Assembly (NCBI GenBank): GCA_034687125.1
Contig: JAQGBZ010000091.1
Span: 1-64,000, forward strand
Reading direction: 5' to 3'
Source of the DNA: Neelides folsomi
Lineage: Eukaryota; Arthropoda; Collembola; Neelipleona; Neelidae
DNA length: 64,000 nucleotides
How positions within the stretch are numbered: the stretch's first letter is position 1; each line of letters begins with the position of its first letter. The translations under genes and the position numbers were made by a program. Shown piece after piece: positions 14,901 through 26,900 of this stretch. The notes under the pieces are model-generated. The model saw nothing but the letters and a program-made list of their open reading frames with translations, made no database searches and was not told the origin of the DNA.

Positions 14901-16764
14901 CAGCTTTAATAATAGATAAGTTCGGATAGTGAATTGATTCTTGATCATTCCTGTTTGCCTTTAGGTTTTGTCTCCGCTGGTATTTTCAATTTGCTCGTCG
15001 AACACGCTGCGATACGCCATGCATGCGAGGCAACTGCCGGGTCAATTGAGAAACAAAGGAGATGAATGGGGAAATTCCTTCCTTAACTCAATCTTAATGA
15101 TGTTGACGGAGGAGCGAGGTGAAGGAGTCGTCGCGAGGGTGACAGTAGCAGTTGATGAGAGTTCGAAAGTCGTTCGATTCCACGACAAGAACTGGAGGAA
15201 CTTGTAGGATAGTGATGATAAAATGTACAACAATCTTGTTCCTCTGATTTCCTTGGCCTCATAGCTTATTCTATATAACGTGGTCGGGTTTCGTCGAACT
15301 TCTATGAACTCAACGGCATTGTCCACCACGCGACCATCAACAGAATGCACAAATGATCAAGTCAACAGGACCAGTTGCTCTCACACTCCAAAAATATGAT
15401 AGTCAACTTTCAACTTCAAATTTTCATGACGATGTGACCGCACAGGTTCGTTTAGCAAAGATTCCGCCAACAATCTTACGATTTAATGCCCATAGTCCCA
15501 ATATTTGAATTTGGGAGGCTAAACTTGTAGATTTATCTTGTATAAATGTTTCCGTAATTGTCACTAATTACTAATATGGACACTTTAACAATTAAAGGTA
15601 ATTAATTTGTTGACCGGAGAGTTAATGGGAAATTAAGTGGTGCGGGTCAACGAGGAGTTTCAACTCAATTAAGGAATTGAATAGATTCAACAGAGAGCAA
15701 TTTATTGGACAATGAAAAGGGTAAATAAAGTGGAAAGGAACGATGGACGTTGGAGAGATGGCCGAGGTCCTTCTCCTTTCAACACTCGATGAAGACTAGT
15801 GAGAAGGGATGAAGCCGGCAGGTAAACGAGTGGAAATGCATGGGGAAAAACTCCTCTATCAAGGTGTGTTCCGTCCGTGGAGCCCCGACCGTCCACGAGA
15901 CATTGCTTTGGCTATATGGGCATGGAGACCCAAGGGGTCGATATAGGAAACTTTTATCATTGGACCAAACAAAATATTTCATTTCAATCCACTCTCAATT
16001 TATAGACGAGCCTCTCTTGATAACCAATATTTCCACTATGAGAATAAAACTTTATTTCATTGTGGAATTTAATCAAACTGATGTTCCCGAATTTATACCT
16101 TTTTTCACATCCTATTTTATCACTCGTTTCTCATAAAAATGGAACTTGCCAATTTCATTTCATTTTATACTTTTGTTTTTCTATTGCTTTTTTTAATTTT
16201 CCACTAAAATTCTTCGTTATGCATCAAAATCAACGGGACAATTTAGTAGCAGATCCAATTTCAACCCGTGCATGCATATTGTTAATTGTAAGTTTAATAT
16301 CCGAGGCCGTAAAATATGGATTTCCGATATGGCACCTTCATAATGACTCCAAAATAACGAGCGTGTCTAAATGAAAGCAATTATAGAATAGATCTGTACT
16401 CATGCCATAAAAAGTAATGCAGAGAAACATTGTTATAAAATCAAAGACAGAACTCTCATTTAAAGCTTGATTACAAAACTAACAATGAATACACTATGCA
16501 CATAAAATACTTGATATTTATTATAAATTTTTATTATTAAATTATTAATATTATGTATTTGAAACAAAATACATAATTATATATTTAAATCTTTATCCGA
16601 AATAACTTTGATAACTTCAATGAACAACAGGAAGGTATGATAATTATCTAGAATTGATAACAAAGCAAACAAAGCAAATGCCAATAATATACGTATGGTA
16701 CGCATATTTATCTACTAATTAACCTACATTGCTATTATACCATATTCTAAATTGTCAATTATAA
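8999..16764. other. Intergenic or intronic stretch, no gene recognised
   Basis: No supportable coding region was found. Patches with more balanced base composition at 14100-14360 and 14960-15370 have frames of 80-100 codons on one or both strands, but no recognisable motif and no linked exons. A small perfect hairpin (10-bp arms, 15-nt loop) lies at 14546-14580. The rest is AT-rich and unremarkable. Confidence 0.5.
14546..14580. repeat. Small perfect hairpin (10-bp arms)
   Basis: The left arm cgattctcta (14546-14555) is the exact reverse complement of tagagaatcg (14571-14580), separated by a 15-nt A/T-rich loop. No target duplication or longer homology surrounds it. It could be a chance inverted repeat or a small RNA stem. 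No function is claimed. Confidence 0.5.
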
Positions 16765-16787
16765 TTCAGCGTATTCCGTTCCATTCC

Positions 16788-16911
16788 GACAGGAGTTGAA
16801 CATATATGTAGAGCCTAGCTATACTGACTGAGTAAACCCATAACTTTAAACAAGAAAAACAATGTACTAGTATCGCCATCCCGTGTCGCATTTCCCCCAA
16901 TAACCTCAGAA
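16788..16911 (+). repeat. Left inverted terminal repeat of the DIRS-like element
   Basis: This stretch matches the reverse complement of 18760-18882 almost throughout, starting at gacagga and ending near cctcaga. Inverted rather than direct terminal repeats separate DIRS-type elements from LTR retrotransposons. The left outer end (16765-16787), just outside the repeat, is complementary to part of the internal complementary region at 18594-18635. Confidence 0.85.
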
Positions 16912-17229
16912 CATTTTTTATGCTGACTGGAGTGGACGCATCATCTTAATTATCAGTTATAGTTAAATTTTGGACGTAATAAAAGTCATGCCATCGAAAA
17001 GGGCGAGACAAACGAGAACGTAAGTTAACTTTTTTGAACTTAAACCCATTCCAATTAATAAGATAGTTCTTTTAAAGTAAAACAAATATGTGCCATGTCT
17101 TTAAAATTCAAATATGGTGTAATAAATGGAAAGATTTTTGTATTTTAAAAAACTAAAATATGTTTATTTCTAGTATTACAAATGTTTTGGAATTCCTTAC
17201 TAATATTTATGAATCAGGATCGGGTTATA

Positions 17230-17785
17230 CAGGATGATTCGTTAACGTTTGAACAGATGATTTACTAAATAATTTTAATGTGCAAACCCTCCATGGTTAT
17301 TTAACATCCTCTATTCTTATTAATAATCTAATGTAGTCTAATTTAAGACCTAATTTACACATATTTAGTCCTAATTTTACTAATTCTATTCCATATTGAT
17401 GGAAAGAGAATTTCTGGAGTTTGGTCCTCTCAACTCTCCTTCGATCTCGATTTTATCTGGTTTGCTAATCCTTGAGTCTTTGTTGTTTTTATTAATCCAA
17501 TTCAGTTCTTGATGTTATGTATTGTTCTAATTTACCAATCTAAACTGAGTTTTAAAATTTTTTACAGGTACTTCTATTGCATTAAACTTTCCCGGAAAAT
17601 GCTTTTATCACACTTTCATTTTCCGGGTGTATTCTTTTACCCGTTGTAATTTTAAACAAAATTATATTTTGATTTTAACCATAAAAGGTATATTAGCAAA
17701 GAAATATCGCTAATTGGAATATTAATGCTGATTTTAGCTATAAAATAATTAATAAATAGTGTTCAAACGTTAACGAATCATCCTG
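17230..17785. mobile_element. Tc1/mariner-type MITE nested in the DIRS-like element
   Basis: The two ends are perfect inverted repeats of about 26 bp, beginning CAGGATGATTCGTTAACGTT and closing with its complement, flanked on both sides by TA (17228-17229 and 17786-17787). TA duplication with short inverted ends is characteristic of Tc1/mariner superfamily non-autonomous elements. The 556-bp interior is AT-rich and has no transposase frame. It interrupts the DIRS-like element and is therefore younger than that insertion. Its undegraded ends agree with a younger age. Confidence 0.8.
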
Positions 17786-17789
17786 TAGT

Positions 17790-18510
17790 AGTGTTAACAC
17801 AGCCTGGCCTTCCTTATCTTTAATTGTTGATTTTATTCAAGGTGTACCAATTGGATCTTATCCTTTAATATCTCGTTTTGTGAGAGCATTTGGTCGTTAA
17901 AGACCACCACGACCAAGGTACTCTAATATATGGGACCCAGAGATTGTATTGAAATTGTTTCGAAATTGGCCTAATAACGCTGATTGAATATTAAGTAATT
18001 AAGTTTTAAATTAGTTGGTTTGATTGCCCTTGTGACTGGTCAGTGAAATCGAACAATTTAGGCTATTAATTTGTCAGATATTGTTATTAGTGATATGATT
18101 GTTATTCCTATTAAACGTGTTTTAAAATCTTTTAAACCTAATGGTTTAGGTACATCAATTGTATTAATAAGTTATAAGGTTGAACCTAAGCTTTACGTTG
18201 TTGAGACTCTGAAGATGTATATAGAAAGTCTGATCAGTTACTATTAAGTATTGAATCTCCGTTTTCTCCCATATCGGTACAAACTTTAAGTCGTTGGTTG
18301 AAGATTTTATAGTCAATAGCTGGTGTGGATGTTAGTATTTTTAAAGGTCACAGTTTTCGTCATGCCACAACATTAAAGGCTTCTCAGAATGAAATTAATT
18401 TAATTTTATCATGTGCCGGTTGGACTTCTAAATCAAGAACCTTTGTGGATTTCTATAAGTGTAAAATTGATCCTGTTGAGAAATTTAGTTTTGCGGTGTT
18501 GAATAAATGA
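17790..18510 (+). pseudogene. Tyrosine recombinase remnant of the DIRS-like element
   Basis: The region carries recognisable traces of a tyrosine recombinase of the kind found in DIRS-type elements. The C-terminal part has the conserved Arg-containing box (HSFRHA) followed by a Gly-Trp and a final Phe-Tyr segment (VDFYK), which holds the usual catalytic Tyr. An upstream part has a Trp-Asp-Pro-Glu segment typical of the core-binding region. The gene is degraded with several breaks and is not expected to make an active enzyme. It lies between the nested MITE and the internal complementary region. Confidence 0.7.
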
Positions 18511-18593
18511 ATTTGTAATGTGATTTTTTTATATTTTAATTTGGTTAATAAAACAATTCTTATTAATTATTAAATTTTTGCCATTTATAAATA

Positions 18594-18711
18594 CATGTGT
18601 TCAATTCCTGTCGGAATGGAACGGAATACGCTGAATCAAGCGAGACTTGCCTGTAAGTTGAAGCTTGATTTAGATTATATGAAGCGTATGAAGTTCCAGA
18701 ACGACAGGAAT
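18594..18711 (+). repeat. Internal complementary region of the DIRS-like element
   Basis: The first half (18594-18635) is the reverse complement of the left end of the element (about 16765-16808). The second half (18650-18711) is the reverse complement of the right end (about 18874-18935). About 14 bases between the halves have no partner. In DIRS1-type elements such a region is thought to template completion of the two ends and formation of a circular intermediate. Finding both halves in adjacent order is the main reason for the DIRS call. Confidence 0.8.
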
Positions 18712-18759
18712 CCCTACCCACCCTCCCGTTTTTTATTTGTCAAAAATTCGACTCTAAAT

Positions 18760-18882
18760 TCTGAGGTTATTGGCGGAAATGCGACGCGGGATGGCGATAC
18801 TAGTACATTGTTTTTCTTCTTTAAAGCTATGGGTTTACTCAATCAGTATAGCTAGGCTCTACATATGTGTTCAATTCCTGTC
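18760..18882 (-). repeat. Right inverted terminal repeat of the DIRS-like element
   Basis: Reverse complement of the left repeat at 16788-16911, with a few base differences. It carries the same shared core (tagagcctagctatactga on the repeat sense). The right outer end at 18883-18935 continues beyond it and is complementary to 18650-18711. Confidence 0.85.
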
Positions 18883-18935
18883 GCTCTGGAAATTCATACG
18901 CTTCATATAATATCAATCAAGCTTCAACTTACAGG

Positions 18936-21900
18936 TGAATCAAAAGTTTAAACATTAAGAATGTTAGAACTTATGTACATTTAACAAAGTGCTTAATTTG
19001 TATTCATATCATTGTTTGTATATTTTATTCAATAAATATTTTTGCATTAAATACCATATTAAACCAAAATGGTTATAAGCATTTTTTCTAAATATTTATG
19101 TGTTATTTAATACATGATTAAAAGTTAAAATATGTTAGCACTTTTAGAGTTTTTTTAAAGCTTTAAAAAGGTGATTTCTTTTAGGAAAACATACAAAAGG
19201 CTTTCACATTTATTTCGTCGCTAATTTTTAGAAACATTTTGAGGAGAGAAAAGGAAAATATGTACCCTTTTTTATTAGCATAACACTCGTAATGAAATTG
19301 AGTGGTCAGCTACATATAATATGAGAGTGTGTACTATGAATTGATAATATTTAGCTTTATTATTTTATTTAGTATTAGTATTAGGTATGTACATAGGTAT
19401 TATCATGCTTTTTCTTAAAAATATTCGTATTATTAACGATGGCGAATTATTCTCTTGGGTAATATCGAATAAACAGGGCCATTCTTCTCTGGGCTACGAC
19501 CAGGGTCGAACTACACTTAACTACCTGTACAACTACAACAAACACACTAAATACAATCATAAAAGGATTAATTCGATTAATATTAATTCTATAATTTAAC
19601 CTCACGTTTCACATAATATGAGTATATTATGTTTCCGTATGTTACATGCTTGTGTACTCGGTATTAAGTCAAAACCATTTTATCGATTTATTAATATGGA
19701 TGCTCTCTTTCCACTTCCACTATCATTCATGTATGAGCTAATTAATTCGATTTGGATTTATCTGCATCACCAATTTCACTAGTACAGTCGTATAAATTAA
19801 TTGTAAGTGATAAATATACCATAGTATAAGAGTAGACATACCTTAGACTTTGGTGTGAAATGATAATAAAGAGAACTGGAATATTTTCCCAATTTGAGAC
19901 TAATTAAACCTTTTAGTAGTAATTGTGATTACAACATTTCACAAAAACAGAGACAATATTTGAAGAACAGATTTCAAAGAGAATTTCATTCAATTGTTAT
20001 AAACGTCTGCCATTGCCATTAAAAATATTCATAACAGAATACGAACACGAAAAAAAAGTTTCATGTTCACTTAAATCATTATTAGTGAATTTACCTCATT
20101 GATATGCATGATGAAATATATGCGTGTGTCACTGTCTTCCGAATAATGAGAGACGCGGACCTGAATTTGAATCAGGCATTCTTTTCCATAAAATTTACAT
20201 TTGATCGCAAATCCATTCATGATGGGTTGAGGGCGACCATATGATTAACCAAACTGCACCGTTACAAGATGAGAAATTTTATATCATGAATGTTTTACCT
20301 ATACATACTTTGAATCTTCAACAAGATTCAGAATTTGTAATATGTTTTCAAAATTGCTTTTTCAGAATTTTCCTTCGTTCAGCCATTTTGAGAAAGAAAG
20401 TGCAGAGGTTTAGTTTACTATTTTAATATATGTTTTAACTTAAAAACCATATTATAATTTTAAATTCGGGTTGCACGTTTTAACTTAAAATTATAATTCA
20501 TCTCAATCCAAGTTGTTTTACTCCTAAATTCATCATTTTCTTCTCCAGTGGGATATTGATATTATGGCATGGCTATGTTTAAAAGCAATCGTAATTAATT
20601 ATATTAATTTAACTAGAGAGCGAGGTTGAAGAGTTAGAGAGTGGGTTTGGGCTATTGGCCACATTTTAACTTAACCTAAGAGCTCCTGCACCGACTCTTG
20701 ATCTTCCTAGAAGTTTGAATTTGACTTAAAAGTCTACCGTCCATCCGACCCTGATGACTCACCCGGCCCATGTGGAAGAAACGATTGTTCCGATTGCCCG
20801 GGATTTAGTATTTTGGTATGGGTCCTCAAGAGATCATTGAGAATCTTCCTTAAAATATTAGTAAAGTAAGTATACGTTTGAGTAAATAATATAAATTAGG
20901 TATTGAGGCTTAAGTGAATTAGGAAATTGGCTCTTCATCGGTGAGATAAAGAGGGCCGTGAAAAGAGAGGAATGTCCCAAGAGAATTACAGAATGAGAAT
21001 TCTCATATGACCACGTTTTTGACGTATAGTCCGTGACTAAGACGAGTTGCTGTTGAAGAAAGAGAGTGGGGCGGCCACAGAAATTGCAAGTTTCTCACAG
21101 CGGCCGACAAACTTAACTGCTGATGTTTATGTCTCTTCCACTGACTTCCCCTCATCCTCCACAACAATTCCCAACGATGTCGAGGTCCTTGCACATTGAA
21201 CCTCTGTTTCACTACATTTATTATTGTGCACATTTCTGTTCGGATCACCTTCGTTTGCATGGAAGAAATGAACAATCATTTCCCCCTTCCCCTCTCAAAT
21301 ACATTATTCATTCCAAAACACTACCGGTGTTCTGCCGGTTTTCCCTGGACTCTTTGGAAATATTAAAACTTCCTCCTTTCCCACTTGGCTGAATGGAGTG
21401 AGTTCCTCCAGGAGGCTCATTTCCCCCACGTTGATGCTATTAAGTAAACCTTTATCTTACCTTTTCTTTTACTTATCGCCAAATCCAAGAGACATCAAAT
21501 ATTTAAAGTGATGCTTAAGCCCTGCTTCAACGCTCTAGAACTAATAATTGTATTCAGTGTTGATGGGTTACTTAATACTCATTTTCCGCCCGGCTTGGTC
21601 GAAAAGAAGGTGGAATTGGTATACTTGGCATGAGATGCAAGAACTTCGGTTAACCAAACGGAGACAAGGTGAAATAAGAGAATGTGTCGTTCATTGTTCG
21701 CAAAATATGGTACAAAGGTACAAAGTGTGTAGCACTGTAGCAGCTCGAGATAAACCACAAGAGATCTTTTTTTCTCACTTCAATAAGCTCCCAATTGTAA
21801 TGCACTAAATGTAAGATTGCATTTCCCAAAGATCACACATTTCCTTTCTTAATGTGAACTTCAAGGATGCGAACTAAAAAGTGGGTTTTAAATTGTTTGA

Positions 21901-23458
21901 CAACATTTAAAAATGTACATAATTTGAACAAATTACATTACATTTAAATTACATTTAAAAATTGAGAAAACACATTCAAATTCCAAAAAATAAATTAAAA
22001 ATTTTCAACAAATTCCTTTAGAGGAATTTTTGGGTATTTTTGAGTTGAATAAAAAATTATTTATTACTCCCCAACGGCGAATGAATTGAAAAAATCCTTG
22101 GTTCGACTACTGTTCATTGCATTTTGTGATTTTGTCAGTTCATTATCCGCGGGGGAGTAAACATCGTAAGTATTAAATGTAATTTTCAAACGATCAATCG
22201 GCATCTTTAACCTAAAAGATAAGAACCATAATCGAGTAATTTTAAGTTTTATCTACTCGAAATCAAATTGATCATGAAATCAAATAGGACATGTCGACCC
22301 GAATGAGCCATTGGCAGTAATGAAAGCTATATCGGATTGACAATAAAAGGAGTCGGGAAGACCGTTTGATAGTGGGAAATCGCGTCTTCAATGGTTTCCG
22401 ATTTATAAAAGATGAGGATCAATGAGATGTCGAGGATATGTTCTATCTCGCCCCGTTGATATTGATGGTCTTGTCGTCTCGAGGGTTCGTTCTGAGAACA
22501 TGACATAATGAGCCGACTCTCGCGGCGATTCCGTGTCCTCTTTCTACTCAAAAGGGTAAATCATCCACTTCAATTCATCTTCTGGTGGAGGGAAGAATGA
22601 GTCCGGGCCTTTACAATCCGCCATCTCCCACGAGGAAGAATTCCATGAAGACCCCACTGAACACTCAATTGATTGACTGACATGACCAGAAGCAAAAGTA
22701 GACCCAACAGTTGTTCTTCATCCAGCATCAGTTCATTGGCCCACTCGATCTTCCCATCTTTTTTCGTCCATCTCAATGGATTTAATTTCGTTCTTCCAAC
22801 TCCTTGCCCTCGAGGCCAACCCCATTCATCCCCACCATAGTAGATAGATAAGAGGAAGTCGGAAGTTATAAGAGAAGGAAGCATAGCAAGACACACAGAG
22901 ACACAGGCCGCTTTTTACACCGATGACACTTCTCTTTCGCTTTTATGAATATTTGTCTGAAGAACCCTTTAAAATTCGGAAATTGTGAAAAGTGGGAAAG
23001 ATTGGCCTCCTGGGAAAATCTCCAAAGGGTTGAATTCTTTATTTATGATGTATGAACTCCGGATTCCATAACTCTCAACTCCCTCGTCATAACCCTACCT
23101 CATACCCCTTCAAGACAGGTACAGGATAAATGTACTTTACATTATTGTACTTACCTTTTACTTTTCTGAGTGTTCAACCTGAGCCTCAGCTTATGGAATT
23201 TACACACATGGGAAAAAAATTCGAGCGCATCTTATCGGATATTTATGTTGAGTATATATCATAGCAGAACTCTGCAATTTAAATGTTGTTTATGCTCAGA
23301 GTGCAAGTTGTAAATGAAAAATAAAGCGTAAAAGAACTCGTGTGAGAATCCATATCTAAACTATATACAGATATTATAAATGCATATCTTCACGGAGCAA
23401 ACAATAAATGTAATGTAATAAATTATTCGGGAGCTTCCTCAATCTCACGCGCGATTGT
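18936..23458. other. Intergenic stretch, no gene recognised
   Basis: No exon chain or RNA gene was found. Frames of 60-110 codons at 21003-21392, 21548-21808 and 22570-22896 lack recognisable domains and are not linked by convincing splice sites. 21890-22060 is a strongly A/T-skewed run with several repeated short words (acattta). Nothing else is supported. Confidence 0.5.
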
Positions 23459-23466
23459 GTACGAAG

Positions 23467-23900
23467 CAGACCCGGGCGTTTTGGTTCCGATCATGACCGG
23501 AATGTGCAAACGGAACGGAACCGGAATTCCGATTCCGGTGGCCTTCACTTTTCCAAATTCTGTTCCGTTCTGATTCCGGTGGCCTTCACTTTTCCAAATT
23601 CCGTTCCGTTCCGATTCCGATCGACCTCTTTTTCCAAGTTCCGATTCCGTTCCGGTTTCAGCAGCCTTTCGGAATTGAAAGTCTCTATCCTTTAACATTC
23701 AAATTTTCATTCCGTTCCGATTCCGATAGAAGTTCCGATTGAAATTCCATTCCGTTCCGATTCCGGTGGCTTCCACTTTTTCAAATTCCGTTCCGATTCC
23801 GGAGGCCTTCACTTTTCGGAATTCTGTTCCGTTCCGATTCCGATAGCCTTAACTTTTCCAAGTTCCGGTAGTTCCGATTCCGTTCCGGCGCCCGGGTCTG
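23467..23900. mobile_element. hAT-type MITE with minisatellite interior
   Basis: The 434-bp insert begins CAGACCCGGGCG and ends with the exact reverse complement CGCCCGGGTCTG. It is flanked by a perfect 8-bp target duplication, gtacgaag, at 23459-23466 and 23901-23908. Eight-base duplications and ends starting with CAG are typical of the hAT superfamily. The interior has no transposase. It is an imperfect tandem array of a 41-bp unit rich in ttccgattccg, so base composition differs sharply from the AT-rich surroundings. Short open frames of 63 and 91 codons inside it are by-products of the repeat. Confidence 0.85.
23530..23890. repeat. 41-bp minisatellite inside the hAT-type MITE
   Basis: About eight imperfect copies of a unit starting gattccggtggccttcac occur in tandem. 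The first two full copies are nearly identical and later ones are truncated or diverged. The two terminal sections of the element consist of the same ttccg words, which suggests the array grew by slippage or unequal exchange within the element. Confidence 0.8.
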
Positions 23901-23908
23901 GTACGAAG

Positions 23909-26900
23909 AAGAGTCTTTGGCTCTTTTATTATTCTTGCACTCGGCTCAGTACATTTAATGAACGCGATAATATCCAAGTTGTTAATGAACGTAAATACCA
24001 CAATTTTTAATAAGATTAACCTTACGTATATGATGAGCCTCGTGAGGGTTGCGAAAGTGAAACTCGATTGAGCAAGAAGAGCCACAACAACACAAGAAGA
24101 CCGGATATGTCATCATTATTTTGATTTAACTATTAAAGTTTATATTATCTATTTGACGTGAGGAGGTATTAAAATATTAAATGAGAAAATTAGCATTATT
24201 ATAATGAACCTATTAAAAATCCCACACGGATGCATTTGGATTTTTGACCATTTTATTTTTATTAAAAGCCTCTTAATCGTCATTACCACTTTTGAAAGTG
24301 AAGTTAAGGCAAGGAGGAAGATAATTAAAACTTTTACAATTTAGTCGTGTAATTGAATACCTTTAGAATAACAACAAAAGATAAATCTCGAAACTATTTT
24401 TTTCAAGTATTTGAAGATGTGTTTGCAAATGGATAAAGGACATTAAAAGAGACGTTGAATGTCAAATGGAAGAACAGAGAAGATAATCGCATGATGTTCA
24501 AGAAATAATTTTTTCCGCTCATAAATATTTATTATAGGAAAACCTTCGACTTAAAGTGCCTGGATTACCTATTTAAAGAAGTGAAAGATCTATTTGAACA
24601 TGGTCTCAATGAGGAGCTTCTTATGCGGACTATACATAATGGTCCTCTGAGTCACACATATGCATTAGCATTTATATATATTTATTTTGCATCGTCCATT
24701 GTCACATTTTCAGGTACTTTATTTGCCTCTAATTACAACATCAAGAGAATTTGAGAAGATAAAGGAAGATAATATTATCACACACTCGCTTCCAATAATG
24801 TTTGATTTCCTTGGAAGAATGGAGGAAAAAGAGTCAAAAGAACCTGAGGGATATTATCGATGCTTCTCTCATCATAATGGGAGGAACCTTTAAAACATAA
24901 AAAGTTAAATAAGAATGTAGTACCTTTTTTAGTTTAACTTAAAAATTGTATTATTGAAGAATAGAAACCCCAATTGATTTTTGGCATATCTTTATCAAAT
25001 GTCATTTTACGCATTTCAGTCCATTGTGATGATCACGTTCTGTTCATTCTATTGTTGTTGGAGTATTTTCATAAAAACTATATTATTTCCCAATAATTAA
25101 AGATCCCACGCATTGACATTGACACAAATTCTATTAATTTATTAATTTACATAATCGCCCCTATTATTTCTGATATTGTGATAACAAAGCTATAATGAGT
25201 ACAAAAGACTTAATTAAGTCAAACTATGACTTGTATAATCATAATGAGCATTTGGGCATATACCTGTAGTAATCTTTTGTATTCATAATATTCTATTAGA
25301 GCCGTGAAGTAATTAAACATTTCAAACATGCTTGACGTCTCATCTTGGAATTTATAAAAGAAAAGGAGTGTTATTTCATTGTCGGTCAACTATTTAATTA
25401 ATATTAAACCATCAATAGATCTCTCGCATCATTAGCGAGTTTTTCGTGTTCCAAGGCTATAAATTGAAATTGAAATTTATTATGTAAAAAAGTTACTTAT
25501 TTAGCCAAAACATCCTATAATGTAGGAAATGAAGAGAACATGGGAGCCTCTTGACGCCCACGTGTGTGTGTGTTTGAAAATGTAATTGAATAACATGCGA
25601 GAGAGCTGAAAGATGAATGGACAATTCGTGTCTCTCCATTGTCATTCCTTTCAATTATTCATTGAGAATTTAATCGAACAAGAGGGTTTAGCCAATTGAG
25701 GAACCCGAGAGACATCCTCTTGAAAACAGCCGAGTGGTTCTGAGAGTGACTAAAGGATTTATAATCTTTAGTAGTGTGGCTGATGAGGCTGGGCAGAAGA
25801 TGCATGGCCATCTATAATAAAGCATAGGCAGAGGAAAGATCATTGTCGTCATGATCCTCTCCCTTGATGAAAAGTTTGTTGAGGAGATGAGAGAAGGAAG
25901 GTCGGGAAACGGCCTTGCCGACTTCATTATCCTCCTTTACCTCTTTAGCATATAAAAGTATAGGAATGTTGAGCAGAGAATACCTGTATTAAAATAATTA
26001 ATAATAACATATAGGGAGTGCGGATACTACTCTTATTATTTTCAATGAGAAGAGATATAACCGAGATGATGATGATGATGATACATAATAGACCGAAGAG
26101 CGGAAAAGAAGATGGAAATGCCTTTGGGCATTTTCTCAAATCAAATCCTGAGGTTCATCTTCTTCTCATTAACCATTTTGTTTTCTTCGGAGGGAGATAA
26201 TCTCTTCAGACTTCTTCTCCTGTATTTTAAGTTATCTACACAATACCATGATGAACTCATCGCTCCTATCATCCATCAACATCTTTTGTGAGGGATTTAC
26301 ATACCAGCGGTGTCTTTTCCTTCAACCTTTCAAATGAGTGTATTGGAATATAAACACGAGGCGTTTCCTCTTAGGGCAATTTACCTCATGCCTCTCACAG
26401 CTCCTGGATTCCACCAAGGGATCTTCTCATGTGCCAAAATGAAAATGAAGAAAGCCGTTCATTAAACCCTTCGGGGTGAATAATTTGGATTCAGTTACTC
26501 CGCCTAAAACTCATCTCTTACGTAGGTTGTATTACTCCGCGTTTTTTGAGCCTCTATGAAGAAGATGCATTTCATGAATTTCCTTCATTACGTGTATTGA
26601 CATCATAAACATTTAATGTATAATCTTGAAGGTACACGAGGAAATTCTACCAGCACAAATTCTCAAAATCTGTGCTCGGGCATTGAATTCAACTTCACAC
26701 ACTGGAGAGGGAAAAAATCAATTGTGATTGAAAAGAATGCTAGGATAATAAATGATTCACGGCATCTACCACTTTCTTTTCTCCCGAGCCCACTTTGAGA
26801 AGAATGAAGAAAACGATTGAACATTCTCATTAAAATTTCATCTATTCATTTTCCCTCCCCCTCTTCAAATTGACTCCGTAGAGACTCGAAAGCAGAAAGC

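Larger units (their letters stand above)
16765..18935 (+). mobile_element. Short DIRS-like tyrosine-recombinase retroelement fossil
   Basis: The element shows the end structure known for DIRS1-type elements. Inverted terminal repeats of about 124 bp lie at 16788-16911 and 18760-18882 and differ at only a small share of positions. Unique outer ends follow at 16765-16787 and 18883-18935. An internal complementary region at 18594-18711 holds, side by side, the complement of the left end and the complement of the right end. Coding traces between 17790 and 18510 belong to a tyrosine recombinase. I see no reverse transcriptase or RNase H, and at about 2.2 kb (about 1.6 kb without the nested MITE) it is far shorter than the usual 5-6 kb, so it is an internally deleted or non-autonomous copy. 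It is clearly broken, with several breaks, and of moderate age. The family assignment rests on the terminal architecture plus the recombinase. Confidence 0.75.

Noticed and set aside
23423-23698. 91-codon minus frame with repeated GTE/GKVKATG words
   Set aside because: It is the minisatellite of the hAT MITE read as protein. Open frames occur on both strands.
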